Assembly: GCA_947259405.1 (NCBI GenBank)
Contig: CAMYLY010000001.1
Span: 159,294-223,293 of the forward strand
Direction of reading: 5' to 3'
Length of the DNA: 64,000 bases
Origin: an uncultured Gemmatimonadales bacterium
GTDB taxonomy: Bacteria > Gemmatimonadota > Gemmatimonadetes > Gemmatimonadales > GWC2-71-9
The notes beneath the pieces are model-generated. The model was not told where the DNA came from and did no database searches. It saw only the letters and a program-made list of their open reading frames with translations. Position numbers and translations under genes: made by a program. Shown here piece by piece: positions 1 through 9,708 of this stretch (the first letter of the stretch is position 1; each line of letters opens with the position of its first letter).

Positions 1-2
1 AG

Positions 3-167
3 CCACGAAAGCGCACACCCAAGATCGGATCGTCCGTCGACGGGGTGACGTCGGCCCGTGGCGGAGCGGCGGGCCCGTCCCGGCCATCACGACCTCGGCC
101 GCCTGCGGTCCGTCCCCGCACACCAGGCCGCCGATCGCCGACCGCACCCCGCCGACGACCGACCTAG
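3..167 (+). CDS. Possible C-terminal tail of a gene cut by the left edge
   Basis: The frame is open from the left edge to a TAG at 165-167. It encodes a basic, Pro/Arg/Ser-rich tail with blocks such as RPSRPRPP and TPGRRSPTAPRRRPT. Tails like this occur on RNA helicases and other nucleic-acid binding proteins, but they are also what GC-rich non-coding DNA gives when translated. No domain is visible, so no function is proposed. The next gene begins about 60 bp downstream on the same strand. Confidence 0.25.
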   Translation, partial: PRKRTPKIGSSVDGVTSARGGAAGPSRPSRPRPPAVRPRTPGRRSPTAPRRRPT

Positions 168-230
168 GGATCCTTGCGCCGGCGGTCGCAGCCGGCACCT
201 TCCGAACGTATCACAACGCGAGTCAGGCCG

Positions 231-1580
231 ATGCTGCACCGAACCGTGGTGTGCGCGATCACCATCAGCGCTACCGTCAACCCCACCGCTGCGCAGGAAC
301 AGCGGTACTTCGACTGGGTGGACCTGCCGTTTCCAGCCGAGGAGTTCGTAGCACGACGAGCTGCGTTCGCGGAAAAGCTCAAGGCATCCGGCGGCATCTT
401 TCTCGCGGTGAGCGTCGATGGTGTCAGTGGTGGTGAGACGTTCCGCCAGCAGGACACCTTCATGTATTTCACCGGTCTCGAGCTCCCCCGATCGATCCTG
501 GCGATTGCCGCCGACGGACGCGTCACGCTCTTTGCCCCACCGCGAGACCCACGGTTCGAGAATCCTTCGCGCACCAATGACTTTCCGGGTCGCCCGCTTG
601 CCGACGATCCAACGATCGCGCTGCGGTCGGGAATTCAGCACCTGCGGGACAACGCGACGTTCGACGGCTTTTTCATCCGACTGATGGGCAGCGGAACTCC
701 GATCTACATCGACATGGGGTCCACCGATCCTTCGCCTCCCACGGTGAGTCCCCACCTGGATTGGGATGCGCGCGACGGGTTCCACGCGTTCCTGCGCGAA
801 GCGTATCCCCGTGCGTCACTTCGGAACGCGTTCGAACTGGTAGCACGACAACGCATGATCAAAACGCCCGCCGAGATCGCTCGGATGCGCGCGACCGCCC
901 AACTCACCGCAACCGCGATCGTGGAAGCTGGCGCAGCCGTTCGCACCGGCATCGATGAGCGGGGCCTCGAAGCGGTCTTTGAGGCCGCTTGTAAGGAAGG
1001 AGGATCGCAACGGCTGGCGTTCTCTTCGATCGTGAAGTCCGGCCCAAATTCGTTGTGGCCGTGGCGCGTGCTCGCATCACACTACGATCGCCGCAATCGC
1101 GTCATGCAGGATGGTGATTTGGTGATCTTCGACGTGGGATGCGAGTTGGATGGGTACGTGAGCGACGTTGGCCGAACATTCCCGGTCTCTGGCGCCTTTT
1201 CCGACCGGCAACGCGAGATTCTCGAGATGGTCACCGGAATCGCGGACACGATCATCGCTGCAATCCGCCCTGGCGTGACGTTCAGCGAACTCACCGTTCG
1301 CGCTCAGCGCGCCATTCCGAGCGCGCACCGCGCGTACATGCAAACCGGGAGCTTTTACGGACACCATCTGGGCCTTGCCACCGGGGATCCAAGCCTCCGC
1401 GATGCCCCGCTCGAGCCGGGCATGATCTTCACCGTGGAACCTTGGTACTACAATCACGACCTCGGTATCGCGGTATTCGTCGAAGACGAGATCTTGGTCA
1501 CGGCGAGCGGGGCGGAGCTGCTGACCGGATCGCTTCCGCGATCGGCCGCGGGACTCGAAGCGATCGTGCAGCGACGCTAA
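231..1580 (+). CDS. Exported M24 family metallopeptidase (aminopeptidase P type)
   Basis: This is a predicted secreted Xaa-Pro aminopeptidase-like enzyme of 449 residues, which would release N-terminal residues before proline from peptides in the periplasm. The N-terminal 20 or so residues form a signal peptide ending near PTAAQ. An aminopeptidase P N-terminal domain follows, then the pita-bread M24 fold in the second half. The five metal ligands can be matched: Asp in VIFDVG, Asp in YVSDVGRTF, His in YGHHLGLATGD, Glu in FTVEPWYY and Glu in VFVEDEI. The ATG at 231 was preferred to an in-frame TTG at 174 because it places the signal peptide at the very N-terminus. The gene ends 38 bp before the M20 gene. 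A second exported M24 protein lies at 42.2 kb. Confidence 0.9.
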   Translation: MLHRTVVCAITISATVNPTAAQEQRYFDWVDLPFPAEEFVARRAAFAEKLKASGGIFLAVSVDGVSGGETFRQQDTFMYFTGLELPRSILAIAADGRVTLFAPPRDPRFENPSRTNDFPGRPLADDPTIALRSGIQHLRDNATFDGFFIRLMGSGTPIYIDMGSTDPSPPTVSPHLDWDARDGFHAFLREAYPRASLRNAFELVARQRMIKTPAEIARMRATAQLTATAIVEAGAAVRTGIDERGLEAVFEAACKEGGSQRLAFSSIVKSGPNSLWPWRVLASHYDRRNRVMQDGDLVIFDVGCELDGYVSDVGRTFPVSGAFSDRQREILEMVTGIADTIIAAIRPGVTFSELTVRAQRAIPSAHRAYMQTGSFYGHHLGLATGDPSLRDAPLEPGMIFTVEPWYYNHDLGIAVFVEDEILVTASGAELLTGSLPRSAAGLEAIVQRR

Positions 1581-1618
1581 CTTGCCGGGCGTGGTCCACC
1601 CCATCACACTTTGCCATC

Positions 1619-2788
1619 ATGACATCACTCACCGACCGAGCTCTCCTCGAACGCCTTGTCGGCTTCGACTCGACTAGTCGCAATAGCAATCGCCCCATCG
1701 CGGACTTCGTCTGTGACTACCTGGATTCCCCATCCGTGGTCATCCACCAGCACCCGTCTGACGACGGCGAGAAAGTCACCGTGATCGTGCGTACCAAGGA
1801 TCACGAGGCGGCGTCGACGCCTGGGACCCCCGTTCCGGGGTTATCGCTCTCGGGACATCTCGATGTGGTGCCGGCGGACGAACCCGAATGGACGTCCGAT
1901 CCCTTCGTGCTCACCGAACGGGAGGGCATGCTCTACGGGCGGGGTGCGAGCGACATGAAGGGGTTCGTGGCCCTCGCCATCAATCGGTTCCGATCGACGG
2001 TGCAAGACCACCCCAGTGCCCCGCTCGCCCTGCTCCTCACGCGCGACGAAGAGCTTGGCACCATTGGGGCCCACCACTGGGCGAAGACATGGAACGGCGC
2101 GCCCTTGCCAACAGACATGCTAGTGGGCGAACCCACGGAGCTTCGCGTGGTCACCATGCACAAGGGCTTTGTACAGCTTCGCATCACGCTCACCGGGATT
2201 CCCGCTCACAGCGGTTACCCCCATCTCGGGAAGAGCGCGATCGAGCCGGCTGGCACGGTACTCATAGCGCTCACCGAGTTACGGCGCTCGCTCGACGCCG
2301 AGCGCCCAGATTACTCCGAGCACTTTCCCGCGGTGCCGTATCCCGCCCTCAATATCGGCAGGGTGCATGGAGGGAGTGCGGTGAACGTCGTGCCCGATCA
2401 CTGCGCAATCGACGTCGGTATCCGTCTCCTCCCCACCATGACCGGTGATCAGATGTGCGACCGCGTGCGAGCCGCCGTTGCGGACGCCCTCGGCGACACA
2501 CCGTTTGCGCTCGACCTGATAAGTGACAGTCCACCTATGTGGCTGGACGCCGAGACGGATCTCAGTTCGGCGCTGCGGGCGGAGGTGCAGCAGCAGGAAA
2601 CGGAGACGGTCTCCTATGCGACCGATGCCGGGTGGTTCCAAACAGTGGGGTATCGGTGTGTCATCTTTGGGCCTGGGTCGATCGCTGTCGCGCACAAGCC
2701 CAATGAGCGCATGCCGATCGATCAGTTCGAACGGGGCGGCGCCATCCTCGACCGCGTCATCTCGCAGCGATACGCAATGACATCATGA
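1619..2788 (+). CDS. argE: M20 family deacylase, acetylornithine deacetylase type
   Basis: The 389-residue protein has the M20 di-zinc hydrolase layout: LSGHLDVVP (His80), GRGASDMKG (Asp112), the catalytic Glu pair in TRDEELGT (about 144-145), a dimerisation (lid) domain starting near IPAHSGYPHLGKSA, and a C-terminal metal His in AHKPNERM. The closest family is ArgE, which removes acetyl from N-acetylornithine in arginine synthesis. M20 subfamilies interconvert easily, so the exact substrate is inferred. The ATG at 1619 gives the family's normal N-terminus; no strong ribosome binding site precedes it. Its TGA overlaps the ATG of the next gene by 4 bp, so it is probably translationally coupled to the formiminotransferase-cyclodeaminase. 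No other arginine genes are in view. Confidence 0.85.
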   Translation: MTSLTDRALLERLVGFDSTSRNSNRPIADFVCDYLDSPSVVIHQHPSDDGEKVTVIVRTKDHEAASTPGTPVPGLSLSGHLDVVPADEPEWTSDPFVLTEREGMLYGRGASDMKGFVALAINRFRSTVQDHPSAPLALLLTRDEELGTIGAHHWAKTWNGAPLPTDMLVGEPTELRVVTMHKGFVQLRITLTGIPAHSGYPHLGKSAIEPAGTVLIALTELRRSLDAERPDYSEHFPAVPYPALNIGRVHGGSAVNVVPDHCAIDVGIRLLPTMTGDQMCDRVRAAVADALGDTPFALDLISDSPPMWLDAETDLSSALRAEVQQQETETVSYATDAGWFQTVGYRCVIFGPGSIAVAHKPNERMPIDQFERGGAILDRVISQRYAMTS

Positions 2789-4485
2789 GTGGATCGCACA
2801 CCAGACTCATCGAGTGCGTCCCAAATTTCAGCCAAGGTCGGGACGACGCAGTCATCAAACAGATCACGGACGCGATCGAATCGGTAGACGGCGTCACACT
2901 GCTCGACGTGGATCCCGGACGGGCAACCAACCGGACCGTTGTCACGTTCGTGGGGGCGCCCGAACCGGTCGTAGAAGCCGCCGTCCGGGCCGGGCAAGCG
3001 GCCAAGCAGCTCATCGACATGTCCACGCACCATGGTGAGCACCCACGCTTTGGCGGGATGGACGTCTGTCCACTCGTTCCGGTCGCGAACGTCTCAATGG
3101 AGGAGACCGCCGAATACGCCCGACAGCTCGCGCAGCGATTGGGTGAGGAAGTGGGGCTCACGGTCTACTGCTACGAGCACGCGGCCGCTGCGCCGGAGCG
3201 GCGGAACCTGGCGGATGTTCGCGCCGGTGAATACGAGGGCCTCGAGGACAAACTCGCCGATGCCGCGTGGAAGCCGGATTTCGGACCCGCCGATTTCAAC
3301 CCGAGGACCGGGGCCACTGCGGTGGGCGCCCGCGACTTTCTGGTCGCGTACAACGTCAACCTGAACACGACCTCCACCCGGCGGGCCAACGCGATCGCCT
3401 TCGACGTCCGCGAAAAGGGTCGGATGAAGCGCGATGGCAACCCACTGACAGGTCCGATCGTGCGTGACGCGGAAGGCCAGCCCGTGTGGATCCCCGGCAC
3501 GTTGAAAGCGGTGAAGGCGATCGGGTGGTATATCGAAGAGTACGGGATTGCCCAGATCTCGATGAACCTCACCAATATCGGAGTGACACCCGTCCACGTG
3601 GCGTTCGATGAGGTTTGTGGCAAGGCCGACGCCCGCGGTGTCCGGGTGACCGGATCGGAGCTCGTGGGCCTGATTCCACTCCACGCCATGCTGGACGCCG
3701 GACGCTACTTTCTTCGCAAGCAACACCGTTCCCTCGGCGTGAGCGATGGAGAACTCATCAAGATCGCGGTCAAGTCGCTGGGCCTCGATGAGCTCGGCCC
3801 GTTCGACCCACAGGAGAAAATCATCGAATACCGACTCGAGCACATCACTGGGCAGCGGCTGGTGAATCACTCCGTCAAAGCGTTCATCGAAGAGACCGCG
3901 TCCGAGTCTCCTGCCCCCGGCGGTGGGTCCGTGGCAGCTCTGCTCGGCGCGTTGGGCGCGGCATTGGCAAGCATGGTCGCCAACCTGTCGTCCCACAAAC
4001 GCGGCTGGGACGACCGGTGGGAGGAGTTCTCGCAGGCGGCCGAACGCGGGAAGGCGTCGTACACCGCGCTCATGCAACTCATCGACGCGGACACCGAGGC
4101 GTTCAACCGAGTGATGGACGCCTTTCGGCTACCCGGTACCACGGCCGCTGAACAGGAAGCACGCGACCGCGCGGTGCGAGACGCCACGAAGGAGGCGATC
4201 GAGATACCCCTTCGGGTGATGGAAACAGCACTCGAGAGCATGACCGTAATCCAACAGATGGCGGAGACCGGCCTTTCCAGCTCGGTGTCCGACGCCGGCG
4301 TCGCGGCGATCTGTGCGCGGGGTGCGGTGATGGCCGCGCATCTCAACGTGCTGATCAATGCCGGCACGCTCGACGACGGCGCCTATGTGAAGGACGCGCT
4401 GGCGAAGGCCGCGGGCCTCGAGAAGGCCGCGAACGGGCGAGAAGGCGACATTCTCGAGATCGTCAGGGGAAAGATCAGCGACTGA
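2785..4485 (+). CDS. ftcD: Bifunctional glutamate formiminotransferase / formimidoyl-THF cyclodeaminase
   Basis: This cytoplasmic folate enzyme moves the formimino group of N-formiminoglutamate to tetrahydrofolate, then cyclises and deaminates it to methenyl-THF. The 566 residues hold both halves. The transferase N-domain (about 1-180) starts [11 protein letters not shown] and carries the [13 protein letters not shown] motif, where His82 matches the catalytic histidine of mammalian FTCD. The second transferase domain runs to about 340. The cyclodeaminase begins near [11 protein letters not shown] with the glycine-rich [16 protein letters not shown]. Many bacteria encode the two activities separately, or only one. 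Histidine-degradation genes (hutH, hutU, hutI) are not in the window, so the source of formiminoglutamate is not visible here. The gene overlaps argE by 4 bp. Confidence 0.92.
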   Translation: MSGSHTRLIECVPNFSQGRDDAVIKQITDAIESVDGVTLLDVDPGRATNRTVVTFVGAPEPVVEAAVRAGQAAKQLIDMSTHHGEHPRFGGMDVCPLVPVANVSMEETAEYARQLAQRLGEEVGLTVYCYEHAAAAPERRNLADVRAGEYEGLEDKLADAAWKPDFGPADFNPRTGATAVGARDFLVAYNVNLNTTSTRRANAIAFDVREKGRMKRDGNPLTGPIVRDAEGQPVWIPGTLKAVKAIGWYIEEYGIAQISMNLTNIGVTPVHVAFDEVCGKADARGVRVTGSELVGLIPLHAMLDAGRYFLRKQHRSLGVSDGELIKIAVKSLGLDELGPFDPQEKIIEYRLEHITGQRLVNHSVKAFIEETASESPAPGGGSVAALLGALGAALASMVANLSSHKRGWDDRWEEFSQAAERGKASYTALMQLIDADTEAFNRVMDAFRLPGTTAAEQEARDRAVRDATKEAIEIPLRVMETALESMTVIQQMAETGLSSSVSDAGVAAICARGAVMAAHLNVLINAGTLDDGAYVKDALAKAAGLEKAANGREGDILEIVRGKISD

Positions 4486-4526
4486 ACCGAGCCGCGCCCC
4501 ATCGGGGGCCGCGCTCACCCTCCCTG

Positions 4527-4532
4527 TATATT
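4527..4532 (+). promoter_or_regulatory. Candidate -10 element of the lepA operon, placed for a leaderless start
   Basis: TATATT lies six bases before the lepA ATG at 4539. No Shine-Dalgarno sequence lies between, only CTCCCC. If this hexamer is the -10 element, transcription would begin at or next to the A of the start codon. No convincing -35 is seen in the GC-rich 20 bp upstream. This is a visual match only. Confidence 0.35.
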
Positions 4533-4538
4533 CTCCCC

Positions 4539-6344
4539 ATGCGTCAGGACCGGATTCGCAATTTCTGCATCGTCGCCCATATCGATCACGGGAAGTCGAC
4601 GCTCGCCGACAGGCTGATCGAAGCCACGCACACGCTCCAGAAGCGCCAGATGCGCGAGCAGGTGCTCGACACGATGGACCTGGAGCGCGAGCGCGGCATC
4701 ACGATCAAGCTGAACGCCGTGCGTATGACCTATCACCAGGACGGTGGGCGCGAATACGAGCTCAACCTGATCGACACACCGGGCCACGTCGACTTTACGT
4801 ACGAGGTGTCGCGGTCACTGAACGCCTGCGAGGGTGCCGTGCTTGTGGTGGACGCCGCACAGGGCATTCAAGCGCAGACAGTAAGCAACTTGTTGCTGGC
4901 GATGGACGCCGGCCTCGAGATCATTCCCGTCCTGAACAAGATCGACCTCCCCTCGGCCGAGCCCGCGAAGCGCAGAGATGAACTCGCGGAACTCCTCGGC
5001 GTCGATCACGCAGAAATCCTGCACGTGTCCGCCAAAGAAGGCAGCGGGATACCGGAACTGCTTGACGCCATCGTGGAGCGCGTTCCGGCGCCCGCGGGAG
5101 ATCCAGACGCTCCCCTCCGCGCCCTGATCTTCGACTCCTACTATGATCGCTATCGTGGCGCGACACCGAGCATCCGTGTCGTAGACGGGAGGCTGGACAA
5201 GGGCATGAACGTCGTGTTCGGCACCCATCCCGACGATCAGTATGAAGTGACGGAGGTGGGATATCTCCAGCTCGGGCAACGTGCGACCGGAACGCTGGAA
5301 GCGGGAGAAGTGGGATACATGGTGGCCAGCATTCGCGGTGTCGGCGAAACTCGCGTTGGCGATACCGTACTCGAAGCGCAGCATCCCCAGGTCGAGATGC
5401 TACCGGGATACCGTGACGTACACCCCATGGTGTTCGCCGGCTTGTACCCCACGGAGACCAATCAATTCGAGGAGCTTCGGGACGCGCTTGCCCGACTCCA
5501 ACTCAATGACGCGTCACTCCACTACGAGCCTGAAACGTCCGTGGCGCTCGGATTCGGGTTCCGGTGTGGGTTCCTGGGTCTGCTCCACATGGACATCGTG
5601 CGCGAACGACTCGAACGGGAATTCGATCTGGACCTCATCACCACCGTCCCCAACGTCGAGTACCACGTGGCGATGACGGACGGCAGCATGGAGGTGATCG
5701 AGAACCCGACCAAGCTCCCGACCGGATCGTCCGTCGATCACGTCGAGGAGCCGTACATCCGTACTCGGATCACCACACCGACGGACTATATCGGCGCTAT
5801 CATGCAGCTTGGACAGGAACGCCGCGGCGAGTACCACCATATGGAGTACCTCGACCCGACTCGTGTACAGATGGATTGGGAATTCCCCCTAGCAGAAATC
5901 ATCCTGGATTTCTACGACCGGTTGAAGACTGTCACGAGGGGGTACGCTGGGATGGACTACGAGGCAAGCGGGTATCGGCGAAGTAACCTCGTCAAACTGG
6001 ATATGTTGATTAACGGAGACCCCGTGGATGCCTTCAGCGTCATCATCCACACGGACAAGGCATATGAATGGGGCCGCAAGGTCGCAAAGAAGCTCCGGGA
6101 ACTTATTCCCCGCCAGCTGTTCGAGGTCGTGTTGCAGGCTGCCATCGGACAGAAGGTGATCGCCCGCGAGACCATCCGACCATTGCGGAAAAACGTGACG
6201 GCGAAATGTTATGGCGGGGATGTGACGAGAAAGCGGAAGCTCCTGGAGAAACAGAAAGAGGGGAAGAAGCGCATGAAGCAGGTGGGTACGGTCGAAATCC
6301 CTCAGGAGGCGTTCATGGCAGTTTTGCAGGTTGGGGAGTCCTGA
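4539..6344 (+). CDS. lepA: Elongation factor 4 (LepA), back-translocating ribosomal GTPase
   Basis: LepA binds ribosomes as a GTPase and affects initiation and stalled elongation. The 601-residue length is normal for the family. The G-domain motifs are complete: AHIDHGKST (P-loop, 13-21), RERGITIK (switch I region), DTPGH and NKID. The elongation-factor-like domains and the LepA-specific C-terminal domain ([11 protein letters not shown], then [19 protein letters not shown] end) follow. It is the first gene of a tight same-strand run; the next start lies 5 bp after its TGA. There is no ribosome binding site before the ATG, while a TATATT lies just upstream, which would suit a leaderless message. 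Confidence 0.97.
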   Translation: MRQDRIRNFCIVAHIDHGKSTLADRLIEATHTLQKRQMREQVLDTMDLERERGITIKLNAVRMTYHQDGGREYELNLIDTPGHVDFTYEVSRSLNACEGAVLVVDAAQGIQAQTVSNLLLAMDAGLEIIPVLNKIDLPSAEPAKRRDELAELLGVDHAEILHVSAKEGSGIPELLDAIVERVPAPAGDPDAPLRALIFDSYYDRYRGATPSIRVVDGRLDKGMNVVFGTHPDDQYEVTEVGYLQLGQRATGTLEAGEVGYMVASIRGVGETRVGDTVLEAQHPQVEMLPGYRDVHPMVFAGLYPTETNQFEELRDALARLQLNDASLHYEPETSVALGFGFRCGFLGLLHMDIVRERLEREFDLDLITTVPNVEYHVAMTDGSMEVIENPTKLPTGSSVDHVEEPYIRTRITTPTDYIGAIMQLGQERRGEYHHMEYLDPTRVQMDWEFPLAEIILDFYDRLKTVTRGYAGMDYEASGYRRSNLVKLDMLINGDPVDAFSVIIHTDKAYEWGRKVAKKLRELIPRQLFEVVLQAAIGQKVIARETIRPLRKNVTAKCYGGDVTRKRKLLEKQKEGKKRMKQVGTVEIPQEAFMAVLQVGES

Positions 6345-6348
6345 GATC

Positions 6349-7338
6349 GTGGCGACGCAACGCATGATCCTCGGGGTGGACGTCGGGGGCACCAACGTGG
6401 TAGTTGGCACCGTTCCCGAAGATGGCAGCACGGTGCACGGGCTACGGCAGGTGAAGACTCGCGTCCGCAACGGGGCGGACGCCGTCGTTCATCAGATCGA
6501 GACGCTGATCGGTGAGTCGTTGGAGGCCACACGTCGAACCGTCGGCGACACGTTCGAGGTGGCGGGCGTTGGGATCGGCGCACCCGGCCCCCTCGATACG
6601 ACACGAGGCATCGTCCTGCTGACGCCCAACCTCGGGTGGCGTGACTATCCGCTCCGCGATCGCGTGAGCGCAACCGTCGACCTGCCAGCAACCCTCGATA
6701 ACGACGCCAACTGCGCCATCTTCGGCGAATGGTGGCGCGGCGCGGCCCGTGGAGCCTCACACGTCATTGGGCTCACTATCGGGACCGGCATTGGCGGTGG
6801 CATCATCCTGGACGGCCAGATCTACCACGGATCGAGCGACATTGCCGCAGAGTTCGGACATATGACCATCGATTCGACCGGACGACAATGCGGGTGCGGT
6901 AACTACGGATGCCTCGAAGCGTACGCGTCCGGCACCGCCATTGCCGCCCGCGCCCGCGAAAGCGCCGAAGCCGGCGCCGATACGAACCTCGGGCAGTTTG
7001 TCGACGGCGATCTTTCCTCACTCTCGGCGGCCGTCGTCTACGAAGCAGCCAGCAGAGGCGACGAACTCGCCCTCGAGGTGATCAAAGACACCGCGCGGTT
7101 CCTGGGAGCCGGAGTGTCGAACCTGATCAACATCTTCAACCCCGAGGTAGTCGTCATTTGCGGAGGGGTCACTGCCGCCGGCGACCGGTTGTTCACGCCT
7201 CTTCGTGCCGAAGTGCGCCGCCGAGCGTTCCGGCCGGCCGTCGAAGGCTGCCGCATTGTGGCAGGGGATCTCGTTGGAACCGCGGGCGTCTTCGGCGCCG
7301 TCGCGGCGTTCAAAGTGCAGACGTGGGGAGCGGCATGA
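6349..7338 (+). CDS. glk: ROK family glucokinase
   Basis: A cytoplasmic sugar kinase of 329 residues that likely phosphorylates glucose or a related hexose with ATP. The phosphate-1 motif GVDVGGTN is at the N-terminus, the sugar/ATP region has GLTIGTGIGGGIILDG, and the ROK zinc signature CGCGNYGCLEAYASG is intact, as is the EFGHMTID His of the zinc site. The GTG at 6349 was chosen because GGGGAG lies about 10 bases upstream; an ATG at 6364 would begin the protein at the MILGVD strand itself. The stop overlaps the ATG of the PfkB kinase gene, so two carbohydrate kinases are probably made together. Confidence 0.88.
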   Translation: MATQRMILGVDVGGTNVVVGTVPEDGSTVHGLRQVKTRVRNGADAVVHQIETLIGESLEATRRTVGDTFEVAGVGIGAPGPLDTTRGIVLLTPNLGWRDYPLRDRVSATVDLPATLDNDANCAIFGEWWRGAARGASHVIGLTIGTGIGGGIILDGQIYHGSSDIAAEFGHMTIDSTGRQCGCGNYGCLEAYASGTAIAARARESAEAGADTNLGQFVDGDLSSLSAAVVYEAASRGDELALEVIKDTARFLGAGVSNLINIFNPEVVVICGGVTAAGDRLFTPLRAEVRRRAFRPAVEGCRIVAGDLVGTAGVFGAVAAFKVQTWGAA

Positions 7339-8285
7339 AGCAACTCGGGGTGATCGGTACAATGGTGTGGGATACCATCCATCGATCGCCGTCAAGCGAG
7401 CCCATCGAGGAATGGGGCGGCATCAGCTTTGCGCTCGCCGCACTCGACGTCGCCCTCCCGAACGACTGGGTGATCGTGCCATTGATCAAGGTCGGGAACG
7501 ACCTCGCAGCAGAGGCCAACGGGTTCCTGTCTTCGCTCGACCGACGGTCACCGAACGCTCGTTTCATCGAGGTGCCCGAACCGAACAACCGCGTGTCCCT
7601 GCACTACCTGGGTGAAGGCCGCCGCACTGAACGGCTTCGGGGCAGTGTTCCCCCGTGGCAGTGGCACGAATTGGGTCCCATGGTGCAGGATCTGGACGCC
7701 ATCTACTGCAACATGATCTCTGGATTCGAGCTCGACGTGACCACTGCCCAGCATCTGCGCCGCGGGTTTGGGGGACCGATCTACGCCGACCTGCACAGTC
7801 TCACGCTCGGACTGGCCGACGACGGCATGCGTTTTCGCCAGCCGTTGCACGCGAAACACGATTGGTTCTCGTGTTTCGACGTCGTGCAGGTAAACGAGGA
7901 GGAAATGGCCTGCATGGGCCCCGATCCCATGGAAGTGGCCGCCGAAGCCCTTCGCCGTGGGGTTGCGCTCCTCATCGTGACGCTGAGCGACCAAGGCGCT
8001 GTCTATTTTGCCCAAGGGGACTTCGCGTTTGTGCACACGGAACGCCGCAAACCGGTCGACGCGGCCCTGCGCACCGCGCGGGTTCCCGCCCCAATGGTGA
8101 CCGACGTGCGCGACCCCACCGGATGTGGTGACGTGTTTGGCGCCACCGCGGTCTCACACCTCCTTGGATCGGACACCGTCGAAGATGCCTTGCGCGCCGC
8201 CAACGAGCTGGCAGCCCGGAACGCCCAGTACCACGGTGCAACGAACCTGCAATACCACCTTCGGGGCGAGATCGTCCCTCGATGA
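7335..8285 (+). CDS. PfkB/ribokinase family carbohydrate kinase
   Basis: The 316-residue protein has the ribokinase fold. It opens with GVIGTMVWDTI, has a substrate-side segment LIKVGNDLAAEANGF, and ends with the PfkB signature DPTGCGDVFGATAVSHLL, whose Asp (in GCGD) is the catalytic base. The usual GAGD is GCGD here, which is tolerated in the family. The substrate cannot be read from the sequence; fructose, ribose, adenosine and sugar-acid kinases all share these motifs. It overlaps glk upstream and the HATPase gene downstream by 4 bp each, so it is inside the lepA-envC operon. Confidence 0.85.
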   Translation: MKQLGVIGTMVWDTIHRSPSSEPIEEWGGISFALAALDVALPNDWVIVPLIKVGNDLAAEANGFLSSLDRRSPNARFIEVPEPNNRVSLHYLGEGRRTERLRGSVPPWQWHELGPMVQDLDAIYCNMISGFELDVTTAQHLRRGFGGPIYADLHSLTLGLADDGMRFRQPLHAKHDWFSCFDVVQVNEEEMACMGPDPMEVAAEALRRGVALLIVTLSDQGAVYFAQGDFAFVHTERRKPVDAALRTARVPAPMVTDVRDPTGCGDVFGATAVSHLLGSDTVEDALRAANELAARNAQYHGATNLQYHLRGEIVPR

Positions 8286-9172
8286 CGCGCGTCGTCGACG
8301 TGCCCAATCAGTTCGACGATCGGACGTTCGACCAGTTCGCCAAAGGCATGGAGGGGGGTGGCGACCGCCTCCTCTTCGACGCCCACGCCACTCACTGGGC
8401 CTCGCCATACGGTCTCGTTGGGTTATTGGCCGCAGGCCAGCACGCCACGGAAAACGGGCAGCAGCGCCCGCTCCTGACCGTACCGGCGGACCGCGACGTC
8501 GCCCATTACTGGGGAAGTGCGGGGTTCTTCGAGCAGGCAAGCGACTGGTTCGAGCTGCACGGTAAGGTCCCGCGCGTTTCGCCTAGCCATTCCTCGGATG
8601 TCCTGTTGCCTATCACGCCCGTTCGCGGCAGTGATGATGTCCATCAGGTCGTCGAGCGAATACAAGAGCGGTCAGCGGCGATTCTGTCAGGGGAACTCCG
8701 CCTCGAAGCCACGGCAACAATGGGGTTTGCTATGGCGCTTTCCGAGGCATGTCAAAATATTGTAGAGCACGCCGGCACCTCAGGATGGGTCGCGGTTCAG
8801 GCCTATTATTGGAAGCGACGGCTCGGGCGCAAAGTCGTGGTCATCGCCGTCGCGGACGCTGGTGTGGGGTTCCGCCAAACGCTCGCGGCGACCCAGGCGG
8901 CGCGGTTTGGCGACCGCTGGAACGATGCCACGGCGCTCGAAGCCGCCCTCTTTCAGGGAGCAAGCCGCTTCCGCGACCCCGGTCGCGGGCAGGGACTGGC
9001 CGGGATCACGCGATACGCGAACCGATGGGAAGGTAAAGTGAGCCTGCGGTCAGGCACGGCGCGGATCGCCATTTTACCTTCGTGGGATGATGACGAACCG
9101 TTGGTGGATGGTTTACCCGCATTTCCTGGATCGCAGGTATTGATCATTATTCCAGCGCAACACGCGCAATGA
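8282..9172 (+). CDS. STAS-like plus HATPase_c (anti-sigma/serine kinase type) regulator
   Basis: The 296-residue protein has two parts. Residues 1-100 look like a STAS-type alpha/beta domain (alternating strands around RLLFDAHATHWASPYGLVGL). Residues 130-295 are a GHKL ATP-binding domain, with an N box SEACQNIVEHA, a G1 box VADAGVGF and a G2 box GRGQGLAGI. These are the hallmarks of SpoIIAB/RsbW-like kinases and histidine-kinase catalytic domains, but no phospho-acceptor helix or receiver is attached. The gene overlaps its neighbours by 4 bp on both sides. Its likely partner is the STAS-like gene immediately downstream. No sigma factor lies nearby, so the target is unknown. Confidence 0.75.
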   Translation: MTRVVDVPNQFDDRTFDQFAKGMEGGGDRLLFDAHATHWASPYGLVGLLAAGQHATENGQQRPLLTVPADRDVAHYWGSAGFFEQASDWFELHGKVPRVSPSHSSDVLLPITPVRGSDDVHQVVERIQERSAAILSGELRLEATATMGFAMALSEACQNIVEHAGTSGWVAVQAYYWKRRLGRKVVVIAVADAGVGFRQTLAATQAARFGDRWNDATALEAALFQGASRFRDPGRGQGLAGITRYANRWEGKVSLRSGTARIAILPSWDDDEPLVDGLPAFPGSQVLIIIPAQHAQ

Positions 9173-9708
9173 CGACCAAGCGGCGGATCAATCTGAAACG
9201 GGTCTTGGAGCAGGCCGTCTCGAGCCTGTACGGTGACCTCGTGACGCGACCGACCGGCAAGGCCGTGCGGAGCGAGGTCGTCCACATGCTCGCGGACGCC
9301 GAAGGTGAAACGACCGTCGTGATCGACTTCGGACTGGTCGGCATTCTGGACATCTCATGCGCTGACGAGATTGTCGGCAAATTGCTCATTGATCACGGGA
9401 CCGCCCGGTATTACATGCTCTACGGAGTGTCCGACGCCCATTGCGACTCCATCGAACAGGTGCTGGAACGGCACCGGCTGGCCGTAGTGGCAAGCGACCG
9501 TGACGGCCGCATCCAGGTGTTGGGGCCGATCGCAGACACTGCGCGCACGGCCTTTCGAGCCATTTTCGATGCCGGCCCGACTGATCCCAGCGAGCTGGCT
9601 AGCCAACTCTCATGGACGGTGGATGCGGCGCGGCAGGCGCTCGATGAACTCTCGACCCAGCGTCTCGTTCAGGTCTCAGCCGACCGGTACGTCGCCATTA
9701 AGGCCTGA
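9169..9708 (+). CDS. STAS-like (DUF4325-type) domain plus winged-helix protein
   Basis: This is a 179-residue predicted regulator. Residues 25-115 resemble a STAS/DUF4325-type domain, with the strand-loop-helix block VVIDFGLVGILDISCADEIVG. Residues 130-179 form a likely winged helix (DPSELASQLSWTVDAARQALDELSTQ followed by a two-strand wing). It follows the HATPase protein with a 4-bp overlap, and the stop overlaps the next ATG by 1 bp. Pairing a GHKL ATPase with a STAS-like protein recalls partner-switching modules. The usual phosphorylatable Ser would lie near ISCADE, but which Ser or Thr is used cannot be told. Function beyond regulation is not assigned. Confidence 0.6.
   Translation: MTTKRRINLKRVLEQAVSSLYGDLVTRPTGKAVRSEVVHMLADAEGETTVVIDFGLVGILDISCADEIVGKLLIDHGTARYYMLYGVSDAHCDSIEQVLERHRLAVVASDRDGRIQVLGPIADTARTAFRAIFDAGPTDPSELASQLSWTVDAARQALDELSTQRLVQVSADRYVAIKA

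Noticed and set aside
87..785. Long minus-strand frame opposite the first M24 gene
   Set aside because: It is a GC-rich mirror of the M24 gene, has Arg/Gly-rich low-complexity sequence and no domain, and the plus-strand gene is unambiguous.
1139..1618. In-frame extension upstream of the M20 gene
   Set aside because: The segment overlaps the end of the M24 gene and reads as Arg-rich nonsense; the M20 family begins at 1619.
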